Assembly: GCA_029378245.1 (NCBI GenBank)
Contig: JARKIF010000017.1
Coordinates: forward strand, 372,001-436,000
Direction of reading: 5' to 3'
Length of the DNA: 64,000 bases
DNA from: Roridomyces roridus
Lineage: Eukaryota > Basidiomycota > Agaricomycetes > Agaricales > Mycenaceae
The notes beneath the pieces are model-generated. The model saw only the letters and a program-made list of their open reading frames with translations. It made no database searches and was not told where the DNA came from. Below are positions 43,893 to 55,011 of this stretch, piece by piece (position 1 is the stretch's first letter; each line of letters starts with the position of its first letter). The position numbers were made by a program, and so were the translations under genes.

Positions 43893-46800
43893 GTGATGGG
43901 CCAAACTGGGCCTCCCTTTCCGAACTGTCCTGCTTCCGTCACTTACCTCCGTGTTTCGAAAAGGTCGACGATCGTGCTTGCCGTACTCGCCGTCGCCTCG
44001 GCGGCGGCGGGCCGCGCCCTCGATATTTTCCAATTTGTCCTCGACAACGCGCCGTCGCCCTTGTACGGCCTCCTCCTCGCTGCCTGCCTCCTCCCCGTCG
44101 TCGACCTCTGCGCCCCCGCCATTCGACAGCACTTCACCAACCGCGTCTCCCCAATGCCGAACGAGTTGAAGATCACTACTGAACAGGTCGAGGCCGCCAC
44201 TGTGCGGGGCATGCACATCTTCCCCCACAAGACCAGAGGCTTCCAGGAACTGACCATGTACGCGTCTTTCTTATCAAAGGTCTGATCCTTTCCACCTAGC
44301 CCAAAGAGAAAGGGAGACCTCAAGACAATGTGCAAAGACTTTGGTCTGAGGGTTACGGGCAACATATGCGAGCTTACCGGCTTCCTTCAAAACTTCAGTG
44401 AGAAATTCTGCAATGATCCTGTGGGAAGGTGCGTGTTCTTGCATGTTCTGTTGGGTTTGCACGACTAACATGTATCTCAAGCACCGCCAGGCCCAATCAC
44501 CGCAGCCACAAAGGCCCTCGACCGGAAGGGAATGCCCCCAAGAAAAACAAACGAAACGCGGGGTTGGAGTTGCGCAGAGCAGTGATCATGAACACAGACC
44601 GGGCGACGGAGCGCTCCAAAGACAACCGGACAACAGACCAGGCCAACGGTCTCGTCATTTGGGTGCGTTTCAATTCTCGGTCATCGGAGCCACACTTTAT
44701 CTGCCTTAGGCGAAACGCAAAATTGCCAGTTACCCATACGAACCTCGGAAAGCCAAGGCTAATACCCAGGTATTATATGCTGCTTATTCTTTCCTTTGTC
44801 CACTGATCAATCGTCTCCCAGAGTTCTGGCGGCACCATCAGCGAGCACTTACAGACCATTCACATCAGCAACTTGACACCTTGGGCTTTTTCCTCTTTTG
44901 TGTCTTTTTTGGACCCAGAAAAGCGTGAAAAGTGGAAAAGAGGAAAAAGTGTCCGGCACTTTTTTAAGCTAGGTCCCTTTGCTTAAAAAAGTGCTTTTTA
45001 CCCTCAGAAAAGCGGCCTGGTTGCCCCCAAAAGCACTTCCAAAAGCTGCCCCGAAACACCCATATTTCACACAAATGAGGGTAGAAGATATATATTGCAT
45101 TGAGCACTATCGAATGTACAAATCTACTTATGCAGAGAAGATAGTGCACGTACCCTTAGCAACAAAGCAATAACGACAGCACGGAGCCCAGACTGAGACT
45201 GTTGGGTCAAGAATTAGACTTCGGATTACACGTAGGCACATTGAACACGTACCCAGGTAGCGGCGGCAGCGCCGACAATGCGCACATCGATGGCGGCTGA
45301 AAATTGGGCACAGGCTGACAAAGATGAAGTAATTCGGGTCATAGGTGTGCGTAAGGAGCCGACTGGGTGGGTGGTTGATAGCCTATCTGGACATTAGGAT
45401 GTTAAGATCGCAGGTGGAACATGGCAACTCACAGTGTTTGGCGTACCATGCAGGCAGATTTGAGGAGAGGGAGAAAGCCTGGCCGACAGAGGTCAACGAC
45501 TGCGGATAATGTGAGGAAATGGATGACATACTGTAGCTCGACATATGTGGCAGCGGACGCAGCCACGGTCCGCGACGTCAGTCACCCTACGAGGGACTGC
45601 ATCATCAGTGGGCGAGATGTGTGGAAGAGTCAGGGAATGCACTCTTGGCTGAAGGTCTCCCGTCAAGACTTCAAGTCCAGGACCGAGTCGGCGCTGAGAG
45701 GATGGAGTCTATAAGGGAATGAGTCAGACTAGGACGGCTCCGACGGCCCGCAGCAGCTAGGTATACTCACTGGGTAACATTGTTCCCTAGTGGACGAAGT
45801 ATCAGACAGCAGAAACCAGCGAGAGGATGAGACAGAGAGTCGGTGAGATGAGGGAAAAGAAGAGGGCGTTGTTGGCGTTTGTTGTCTTCCGTCCGAATTC
45901 AGTCATCAACCACCACCACGTGTTCAGCGGCCGCAAGCTGGAACGCCGATCACCGATGACCGCGTGGCGTCTTCGACTTCTCTTCCACACCCATCGCGAG
46001 CCACCCCTCACCTTCGACGACACTCGGGGAACGAGCTGGGTTATCCGCCAACTGCCTAGGCTTCAATTGCACCCAACTACTGCGCCGCAACTGCATCGTT
46101 GCCAATACTCATCTGTGACTGGAGCTGGGACGGACGGCGACACACTGTGGGAGTTGGTGAGTGGCCGCCATCATCATCGGATTGTCGCCACCCTTGCGCC
46201 ACCCTGTGCCGCCTTGTCATCCATAGCCTGAAGCACGCAGAACGCCATCCACCGGTGTCGGCTTCAGTCCGGGACAAACTATGGACTAATTCCAGGTCCG
46301 GTGCGGCATTGGGACTGGGTGAGTGGTCATTTTACTCACTCTTTGGCTCTGCTCATGTGCCTAGATGGCTTGTATATCTACTCTGTATGTTACGTGTCCG
46401 TATCGAGCCGTAAAAACCATTCAATCCCCGAGTCGTGCCACTCTTTGAGCGTCTTTCTGTCTTCATTCTGCTTGGCCTCTCCGTTACTTTCCCAGAATTA
46501 ATGCCACTCATGTCTGCCCCTGTGCCGTTGTGCCTTGCTGTACTTCTATGTTCACAGCGGCTGTCCCCAGAACCGCCCCCACGTATTCCCTATTCCGGAG
46601 TGCATTCCTTACACAACTTGAGCCGTGTCTTTTTTGACCACTTTTTACCCAGAATGAAAAAAGGATTCTCAAAAGACCTGAAGCTTCAAAAGCCACAGTC
46701 TACTCCATAAAAGCTGAACAAAAAGTGGTAAAAAAAGCAAAAGAGGAAAAAGGGCCAGAAAAGCTCTGGAGCCTCCCCGAAAAGAGGGTGTCAAGTTGCT

Positions 46801-47905
46801 GATGCAGAGTCAGCTTGCCATGCTGACTGCCGCAGGCACGGGTATGGTGGCAATGCTCCCCGCATACTCAACTCAGCAAATTGCCATTGAAGAGCCCGCC
46901 TTCCGGGAGGAGATGGACTTCGTTATTCACGATGCCACCACTTGGGAGGCAGGTGCTCCCGATCACCCCGACGATGTAAGTCCATGTCCTCAAACTCCTA
47001 AATACGAACCTTTTGCTGATACTTTCCAGGACGGTTACGACTACCATTTTGATACATCCATGCTGCTAAACTCCGAGTCTTTGGGTACAGCTGCCCCGCA
47101 CATCTCCCCTGCTCCTACAGCATCACTGGTAGCCCCGAACGAACCGGTATCCATGGCGGCGGCGGCTGCTGGGAGCACATTGGTGCAGTGTTCTGCCCAG
47201 ATGTCACCACTGGCCGCCTGCACTCCCATTACTGTCTCCCAGCCTTCCACAGGCACCGTTTCTGTTTCATCCTCTTCTCCTACCCCCGTTTCCTCTCCCG
47301 CTGCAGCTGCAGGCAGTAAAACACGTTCCTTCAAACTGGGCAATGGCACCACACTTGATATCGCGGCCGATGACATCCTCAAGATTACAGTTCCTGCCAC
47401 CAGCTTCGCGGACGACCTCAAACGGCTCAACGAGATGTGGAATGATTCCTCCCCGCATTGGAAAGGTGTCTCGGTCGTCGTCGTTGCCGGCCAGCACATC
47501 TCTCTCAATCACTGGCCCCAGCTTTTCAAAAAAACAAGTGTTTGGAACGCGCTCAAGTCAAATTGGACAGAGTGGAAGGTACATATTCAATTTAATCTCT
47601 GCAGTTACTTACTATTGTACAGTTTGTTGTTGAGCACTACCGGAAAGGAACGCCTGAAGAATTCTGGAGAGAGTTTACCTCTCCCAGCGGAACCCCGATG
47701 TCGTACACTGCAATTTGCAAGAGTCTCCGCAAAGACCGCCAAGGTGATGATGAGGAGATGGTGGAGCGGATTCGGCGGGAGTACGGGGATTCATTCCAAA
47801 CTACATTCACCTATCGCTGCAGCCGGACAAAGCAGGAGGTGGTTATGTCCAAGGCCAGGGCCATCATCAAACATTACGAACGTCTCAAAAATTCTTCTTG
47901 ATTGA
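43893..47905 (+). CDS. SAP-like DNA-binding protein of the recombinase cassette, split by a 1.9-kb transposon
   Basis: I could follow one frame through six introns. The exon at 44300-44428 encodes KGDLKTMCKDFGLRVTGN then ICELTGFLQNFSE, whose Leu/Gly spacing fits a SAP helix-extension-helix DNA-binding motif. Then come a basic KGPRPEGNAPKKNKRN segment, LRRAVIMNTDRATERSKDN, ISEHLQTIH, an Ala/Ser/Pro-rich linker, and a C-terminal block with DDLKRLNEMWNDSSPHWKG, WPQLFKKTSVWNALKSNWTEWK, FVVEHYRKGTPEEFW and KARAIIKHYERL. A TIR element (44866-46801) interrupts it; joining across one AT gives IHMQSQLAML in frame. The start is uncertain: ATG 43893 gives a hydrophobic N-terminus, ATG 44154 starts MPNELKITTEQVEAA. 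Role inferred: DNA-binding partner of the adjacent recombinase. Confidence 0.55.
44866..46801. mobile_element. 1.9-kb TIR element inserted in the SAP-like gene
   Basis: Both ends are CAGCAACTTGACACC in inverted orientation, and inside each end lie purine/pyrimidine-rich motifs (CTTTTTCCTCTTTT, ACTTTTTACCC, CCAGAAAAGC) in mirrored order. The flanking AT (44864-44865, 46802-46803) is the apparent 2-bp TSD; removing the element plus one AT restores the host frame. No transposase frame is recognised inside, so it is non-autonomous. Superfamily not assigned. Confidence 0.7.
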
Positions 47906-48033
47906 TATACACCTCGAATCTCTCTTACCTACAAGCCTCTTTTGAATATTTCTTTTTCGTACACATCTTGAAATGCAGCAAATGAAATGTGATTATTAGA
48001 AGCGGAGAATTATCAATAAGGTAGCTGCATTAT

Positions 48034-49879
48034 TCAAAAACCACAGGCGCAGTTGCGACCACAAGTTGCACAGCGCAACGTTGTCTTCTGATTTGGGTTC
48101 AAGAAATTCTCCCGCGTCTCCGTAGGGTCATCGTTCCATCCAATCAGATACTTTACGATGGTGAGGTTGGAAAACTCCATGCTCCATCCCCCCCATTCGC
48201 AAAGGCGGCGAAGACTCCAACGCTGCCAAGTTGCAAAGAACTGACAACCACCCCGACGGAATGAATGAGTTCCGTATGGCCACGGATCCAGACCGATGTC
48301 GAGCAGATTGTGTCGGAACAATTCAAGAAACTTTTCCGTCTTCTTTGGAAAGAATCAATAATGATTGGGTGGCGAGCAAGGACACTCACCATGGGTTTCG
48401 TTCCGTCTCCCCACTGATCACGCCTATTCATCGGAGGAAACAGATATCCATCAGTGGGCGCGTATAAGGCAATCCACTCAGCAATAGCCCTGACTGGGCA
48501 CAGATGAGGAGCGTGGCGCCACTCATGCAGGACAAAGGGTTTGATGCCTGCAGGAATGATTAGCAAAGCATCGGCCAAGGAACGAATAATAGGCATACCA
48601 CCATTTTGATTGGTCTTGCGAAAGGGTAGAGTCAACTCTACCGCAGTGTCACCAATCAGGCAAATCTCGTGCACTTGTATTTTCAGGGCTTCATCGAAAC
48701 GGAGCAGGCATAGAAACGATATAATGTAGACCGCATAGAGCATGACTCTTGTACGTCCGCCACACCACTCATTCGGGTCAGCAGGTCTCTTGCGGCTGCG
48801 GGGCTCTAGGGGCTGGATATTCTTGATGTGCGGCTTGTTATTATGATGATACAATTCCTCGAGGATCTCCTGCACAAGAACGTTAATGTAAAGCAAGAAG
48901 ATCAGAAGGATAGCAGACCGGGGTAATGGCACGCGCACTGGTGGATACTTCTCCGCCATGTACCTGGATGACTGTTATTAGAAATATCTTTGAGCAAAGA
49001 TGAATAAAGACATGCCTTCTTTTTGCGCAGACTGATCATGTAGCTTGAGACCGTTTCCGAGACTGAAGGATTGCCCCTCATCTTTCCAGTAACTTCACTC
49101 TTCTGCCATTCCACCGATCCAAGCCCATTAAGACGCCCAAAGCCATAGGTAGCTGCAGCACGCATCTTCTGAGCATGTGAGTATGAAGCGCGCAGGACCT
49201 TGGCGTCTTTGGTTTCGCCATCCAATTTAATATCATCACACCTGAATACGAGTCAATATTCAAAGAGTTACTGGCTGGTGAGAGGACGTACGCATTCATG
49301 ATCCATGCAACAATAAAGGTGGGTGCCTGGGTGTCCGGGTCCGATGTAACGAAATCCTTGCCAGTTGCAATAAAGCCTTGCTCGTGGACAAAGGTTTCCA
49401 GGGATTTGAGAAGCCCGTGTGACAAGTAAGAGAGATGATAGAATACACTAAACTCCCGGAACGCACCTTTTATATTCAGTGTCAGTACCCTCCACCACCC
49501 CTTTTGAGGACTCCTTGATGACCGAACGCAATTCAGTAATATCCCTCATCTTGAAGTCCCCGGGCCCTTGGGCATCTGCAGCTTGTTCCGAGTCAGACCC
49601 AGAGTTGTCGTTTTCATCTTCATCTGATCCTAGATCACCCTCTCCAAGCCCATCCTCGTCTTCATCCTCATCGTCACTCTCTCTGCCTTCCAGCTCATGC
49701 ACATCCAAAGTCTCCCCCTCCCCCTCCATGTCTTCCTCGATCTCCAGGGCTGCAAAGTCAATACGGTCTATGGCCGATCCGGGTGAGAGTGTTGACAAGG
49801 TCACTGTTCGCTGCATCGGTGCACCTTTGATAGCGAGCAGGAGTCCTGAGAACTTGTTCTTGTCCAGAGGCAGGCTCAT
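48034..49879 (-). CDS. tyrosine recombinase of Crypton type
   Basis: DNA breaking-rejoining enzyme that would mediate integration and excision without a DDE transposase. ATG at 49877-49879. The N-terminal third is acidic (ESDDEDEDEDGLGEGDLGSD). Middle exons carry FIVAWIMNA, the DNA-binding-like FGRLNGLGSVEWQKSE, GNPSVSETVSSYMISLRKKK and EVSTSARAITP. The catalytic part holds Arg in LLRFDEAL, HxxR in GTHSFRRGG, Trp in WGGWS and the nucleophile Tyr in IVKYLIGWND. A Cys-rich tail (RCATCGRNCACGF) ends at 48034. Five introns join in frame, with no stop or frameshift seen, so the enzyme may be functional. It is tail-to-tail with the SAP-like gene (128 bp apart) and 71 bp downstream of the XPG-like gene on the same strand. 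Confidence 0.75.
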
Positions 49880-49950
49880 GGTGAAGGTGGGAGGGAAGGG
49901 GAATTGATATTAGGAGTAAGAAAACAAGTCTTGATATAGTCGCCACTGTC

Positions 49951-52391
49951 TCAGTCTTTCCCCCCTCTGATTCCGAGACCAGCGCCGCCCCTGCATCCAC
50001 TTTGAGTAAATGAATGTCGAAAAATGTAAAATTGATTGGATGCCCACCTGCGTTTAGCTTTCAAAATCTTCTCCTTCGTCTTCTTGGTCTTCGAAGTTTT
50101 CCCGCTTCCAGATTCTGTAATGGGTATTCAGAGCAAGCAAAGTGAGAATAAGATGGGTGTACCTTGTTTACCAGGCTGCTTGCCTTCATTCTTTGCACTG
50201 ATATAGTCGAGGACAATTGACGCCGATAGATGCTCGACCATTGATTGCGGAACCCATGCACGTTGCCTCGGTAAAATCTGGGCCACCCAAACAACGGCGG
50301 CAGCCTTGCTGGCAGCCGTGTCCCGCTTGCCAGTGATGGCACCAAGAGCTGCCTGGAGTATTGCCGGGTCCACGTTAAGCAAAACACGCAACTCGGCAAG
50401 TTGGCCAGTGGAGGTATGGCGGCGATCTCCCACAATCCTCCCGATGATGGATTTGGATTGTTCTTGTACGAAAAACCCGTCGTTAGCCAAGGCCCCTTGG
50501 ACCAGCTCCCGAACAACCAGCCCCGCAAAAAGGTGTTCCGCAAAGTGCTCCAGTATGCCGAATGAGTTGCCCCACGCGAAGTGCTTTTCTGCGAAACGTG
50601 CGAGGATGTCGAGGCGAGGAGGGTGGAGAGCAAGGGGAATGAGAGTCGCATTTGATACAATAGGACGGAGGTACAGATTTAGGATGTCGAGGTCAGGGAA
50701 ATCGTGGGGGATCTTGTCTGCTAGCGCTTTGCAACTAGTGGTGGGTGGGTCCGGTTCAAGGAATCGGTTCAAACCTGAACCGAACCGAACCGGACGCGCG
50801 TTCGGCGTTCACGTTCGCCATTTGGCTGAACCTGAACGTCAAGTTCGGTTCAGCGTTCGGGTGGGAGTACATGCGTTCGAACGCGAACGCGAAATTGAAC
50901 GCGAACCCCGATTTTTCGGGATTTCAACCTCCCTGGTGGGTGATTCAGCGCTTTCAAAAGTGAACTAGTACTAGGAGAGTTGGAAACTTGACCCACAGCT
51001 GTAGTTCCGCTGTTGTTCCATGCAAACATCGCAACTCCCGGCCGCTTGATCACCCTTGATGGCGCATCAACCACCCGAAACCAGTACTGCCGGGGCCGTA
51101 CCGTCCCAAAGGGCAACTTGGTATATAAAAGGAGATGGTGCGTACTTCCCTGCGTACTTTCTTCCAACTTTTGTGCAGAATCTCACATGAATCATCACGT
51201 GTCGATGCTCCAGGTTCGAACGCGTTCGAACGCCGAACTGAACGTGAACGCGCGTTCAGGTTCGGCGTTCGAGATTTTCCTGAACCGAACGCTAGGTTCA
51301 GGTTCGGCGTTCGACGAAAGTGTGCCGAACGCGAACCGAACCGAACCGACCCATCACTATTTGCAACGATGAGGAAGGTGACCAGAATTATTGGTCTGCA
51401 TTTCCAATCGCAAGGCCTGGCGCCAAGCATCCACAGAAACTGCGGGGAGTTGGCTGAAAAGAGCAGAGATGAGCTGCGTTCCAAGGCCAGCTCGAGCCAG
51501 CCCGATAGCGATGGTGATGCCACAGCTGCGGAGCCCATTCTAAAGAGATTGAGCAAGGGTTCATGTGTATAGTAGGTAGACTTACAGAGTAGTCACCGCC
51601 TGCAAGCAGTGCGATCAGAATGAGGCCATCCCGATCCAAACCAAGGCGAGTTGATATGTCATTGGCAGAATACTGGGAAGCTTCAAAAGCTTTGTTATCT
51701 TCGGTGCGACTGCGTATAGTTCAGCAAGAAATGTATGAGTCACAAATAGTTACCCACATGCGCAAGACTGTGCTTGCCCCAAAGACAAATGCATCAGAGT
51801 CGTCAGTGAGGATTGCGTCTATACTAGCAGGCGTGCCGGCGACATTCATTGTGGCAAGGGTCGCTTCGGCTTCACCAGGGGCCTGCACAGCATTCAGACG
51901 ATTCAAGATGAGGGAATGAGGGACATACAATGCGCCACACAAATCCAAATCCATCCAGCATCTGCTGGAAAGATTCCGCTAAGCAATGGTCGTTCCCACG
52001 GATAACAGCGCCGCGCTTGATCTTTGGCCGGGCGGGCCCGTCGAAGACAAAGATTGGGATAAAGGGGAGGCGGAAGAGTCGGCTGCAGCGGGCGAAGAGC
52101 TGTACAAGCGCCGGGCCTTTGGCATTCCCATACTGAAGAGCACAAGCACGGTACATCCAGCCACTGCAAAAGAGTTAACAAAAAGACCTGCACAGGTAAG
52201 CCGCTCTTACCTTGCATCTATGCCAACACGGTATCCACGAACACCATTGACGTTGGCGACAAAGCCAGTGCTGACGGCTAGTTCGGATAGGGATATCTTC
52301 TGCTCAACAGCCTGCAGTTCCTATGAAATATGAGTATATGGAAATCCGGGGAGCGAAATAGAAATACCGGCCACAGCCCGTTTATGCCCAT
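49951..52391 (-). CDS. XPG/FEN1-like (PIN-fold) nuclease, split by a hAT-type MITE
   Basis: Structure-specific 5' nuclease family; cellular members cut flaps and bubbles in repair and replication. ATG at 52389-52391 starts MGINGLWP, the canonical XPG N-terminus. Acidic active-site motifs are all present: GYRVGIDAS, PIFVFDGPARPK, APGEAEATLA, LTDDSDAFVFG and LLAGGDYS. The C-terminal half (QLPAVSVDAWRQALRLEM ... DFPDLDILNLYLRPIVSN) is interrupted by a 624-bp MITE; removing it with one TSD joins PHRCK to ALADKIPHDFPD in frame. A basic tail (KTSKTKKTKEKILKAKRR) follows an intron and looks like a nuclear signal. The stop is TGA at 49951-49953; the last exon is uncertain. The start of the recombinase gene lies only 71 bp beyond. 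Confidence 0.7.
50736..51359. mobile_element. 624-bp hAT-type MITE inside the XPG-like gene
   Basis: Ends TAGTGGTGGGTGGGTCCGGTTC (left) and, read inward from the right, TAGTGATGGGTCGGTTCGGTTC. Flanked by TTTGCAAC (50728-50735, 51360-51367), an 8-bp TSD typical of hAT. Both subterminal parts are built from many GTTCGAACGC / GAACCGAAC units, partly palindromic. No transposase frame. Confidence 0.85.
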
Positions 52392-53330
52392 GGTGGTGGT
52401 ATTCAGGAGAGTTGAAATTCGATCGACGGCAGGTGGCTACGGCAACAGGAGTAACAGGGTGCAGAAATTGTTGGCTTGACTAGCTGCAAGGGATTGAGTG
52501 AAAGGAAAAGGAAAAATCATGAGTGTTTGCAACGCACCCGTAAACTCCTAGTGAGCTGTCGGCCCAATTTACATCCCTCCTGCTCGTACTACCAGAGGAT
52601 ATTGCACCGGGGGCGGATGGGACTACAGCTGAACGCGAGAGACGCTAAGAACAGCCGCCGTCCCATCCCATCGAGCTTGCACTGCATTCTTCCTCTGCAA
52701 AAAATAATGAGAAAAGGACGAGGCTGGAGCCATTCTCCCTACCTCCCGGGAGCTTCAATTCCCTCTGGCAGCAGTCCCAGGCAACAGAGAACCAGCACTC
52801 CCTTTCGGTGAAGCACCACACGAACGATAATGCTGGATGTCGCCCGGAACTACAGTACTGGTTACGCTGCGCGTCATGACAGAGTGTCGTTGTGGAGCGG
52901 TCTGCTGGTAGGATGTGTTGGAACTGAGGTTGGATTAGGGAGTTCTTTGAATTCGGCTGTTGGTGAGAGTTGGGTGAGAGAAAGAGTAAACAAGTCATCT
53001 GATCTGTAACGTCACGCGTCCAAAATTCGCGGACGTCCGTGAATTTTGGACGTGTCCCTAAACGCGGTCTACAGACATAGTTCTGTGTGAATCTGTACTT
53101 GAAAACAACATGCAACATATTTTGAGCTTTAAAACGCGTCGTGAATGAGTGTCTGTGCTAGAAGAAAAAAAGTACTGGTTTTGTAGCGTCCCCGAAAACG
53201 CGTCCAAACATGTCTCTTCAGGAGCCAAGATGAAGATTGCCTTTGAATTCAATGTTGATTTACAGGAAGACACGTGAATAAGAGCAGAGCCCAGTGGTTG
53301 CCAGCAGACTGAACTGTCTGGCTATGCCGT
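52392..53330. other. intergenic, right flank of the recombinase cassette
   Basis: No gene supported. A short inverted pair (GTCCAAAATTC...GAATTTTGGAC, about 53018-53051) is present. No partner sequence marking the end of the cassette was found. Confidence 0.35.
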
Positions 53331-53500
53331 GTACTGGAGCCGAGTGGACTGTCTTTTTTCCCGGTCACCCCATTTTCGCTTTTAATTTTCGCTGGTGAGA
53401 ACTGTCTTTTGCATCGAGATGGGGCATCAAGAGACAGTCCACTCGGGTGCTTGCGAGCGCCAAAACTTAAAAGACAGTCAGTCCGGCGAGGCCTCGGCAG
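53290..53500. repeat. hairpin-forming inverted repeat
   Basis: CCGAGTGGACTGTCT (53340-53354) is the exact reverse complement of 53432-53446. A looser outer pair (GACTGAACTGTC and GACAGTCAGTC) and an extra AACTGTCTTTT lie around it. It could be a small foldback or MITE-like relic. No TSD identified. Confidence 0.45.
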
Positions 53501-54052
53501 TCTCGCTTAACACGGCCTCATTGTGATATCTTCCTCACCCTCATTTGCAGCACCCACCCACAGCAGGACCTCAAAACGTGGGCAACTTATCAACCCATCG
53601 TGCTCCGTATTTTCTCCTCCCATCTCCCATCCCAAACCCTGTCGGACCAGTCCCGTCTCATCAGTCTCAAATCCAGACCCATGCCTGCTTTACCACCAAT
53701 CAGCCATGATTCCGCCGGCTGGTCTCGAGGACGAGTAGCAGACCTTGGAGGGTGAGGCATCATCCTTCCCGGGCCCTCCCCATTTTGCCATTCCTCTATT
53801 TTTTTCTTCCGCGCTGCGCGCGTGCTGCCTCTTGGCACTTCCCTTACCGTGCAGCGTCTTGGCCCTCTTCCTCTTTCTTCCTTTCTTTATTTCCTTGCCT
53901 TCTTGCAGTGCTCTATTACCTCCGCGCGCACCCCCTATCTTCCCTTTTGCAATTTGCGTTCTCATTTGCCTCCGTGCGCTCGGCGCTCTTGGCCCTTGCT
54001 TACTGTACACGCCCATCATCGGCCATCACTAGTCACATCATAGTCACATCAT

Positions 54053-54938
54053 TTAAACTGTATTGTTTGTCTGTCGAAGATTCACTTCTCCCCTCTGCCG
54101 CTTACGGACAAATCGTTCTGCGCGATACCAGTAATCTACACCAGATTGTACGCCCACCTCCCAATCACGAAGCCATTCGACATCGCGATAGAGGACGAAG
54201 CGTACATCGCGCTGCAAGCTGGATATCTCTACGTCCTCTAAATCCGAGTCGAAGGAGATGAGGACGAGGAGGGAGGCGCAGGATTGCAGGATGGGGAGGA
54301 AGGTTGGTGCCGAGACGTTTTGGGAGAAAGCGAGGTGGGTTAAGGACGGGAGGTTTGCGATGGAGGTGCAGAGGAGGGAGGGGTTGGCGGCGTCTTTCCA
54401 TCCCATGAGTTCTAGGTGCGTCAACGCTGTGAATACCGAGGGTGGGGTCCCGGTGGGGAAGTCGTAGATGTACAGTCGTTTGAGTGTGGATGGGTCGTGG
54501 GCGGATAAATCTAGAGTATCGCGGCTCACGAACCATAGGTTCTCGAGGCGAGAACAGGTAGATAGGAGTTTTGTGTCATCTCCTGAAAATTCGATGCTGA
54601 AGGAGAAGAGGAGGTTTTTGACCGAGTCGCGCAAGAATTCAGGCGATCTCGTGCGGATGAGGGACGAGAGAGTTTCATAAGTAACGAGAGGGTAGATTCG
54701 CTCATGCGGACTTGGATGCCCCACGACGATGGTACGGTAGAGAATGGCTTCTATCCTGGCGGAGATTCAGGCCAGACACCTCGGGTAAGCAAAATACTTC
54801 GACCCACCATTCTTTGACACGCCAGGCGACCAGGAGCAAATTATGAGCAAAAGTAGGATGCTCAGAGGCACAGATCTCGAATATTGATCTTTCGAGCTCT
54901 GGAGGGAAGACGGGGCAAGCTGGCATCCCAGCGGACAT
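54053..54938 (-). CDS. F-box-like/LRR family A member (head-to-head pair, left)
   Basis: ATG at 54936-54938 (MSAGMPACPVFPPELERSIFE) matches family starts. The first exon ends LLLVAWRVKEW and a 54-bp intron (GTGGGT...CGCCAG) lies at the family position, then IEAILYRTIVVGHPSPHER. The rest has the family order: EFLRDSVKNLLFSF, STCSRLENLWFVSRD, STLKRLYIYDFPTGTPPSVFTALTHLELMG, LPSLTHLAFSQN, DVRFVLYRD, GVDYWYRAERFVRKRQRGEVN, ending at 54053. It may lack the short last exon (RYVMPDEEW-type) found in the neighbour at 55012. The divergent partner starts only 73 bp away. No lesion seen. Confidence 0.75.
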
Positions 54939-55011
54939 GAGATGCAGCGACAACCGAAGGTTGGCAAACATCTGACCACAGCCTCCTTCCTTGATCCTGA
55001 CACCCATCTTC
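54939..55011. promoter_or_regulatory. 73-bp divergent promoter region
   Basis: Only 73 bp separate the start codons of two head-to-head paralogues (54938 minus, 55012 plus). If both starts are right, this segment plus adjacent coding sequence must contain both core promoters. No TATA box is visible in it. Confidence 0.4.

Noticed and set aside
44866..46801. Reading this stretch as normal introns/exons of the SAP-like gene
   Set aside because: 15-bp inverted termini, mirrored subterminal motifs and exact in-frame rejoining across AT fit an inserted element better.
53752..54261. 169-codon plus-strand frame, Leu/Ser/Pro-rich
   Set aside because: Partly antisense to the family A gene at 54053 and partly low-complexity pyrimidine-rich DNA; no start or domain support.
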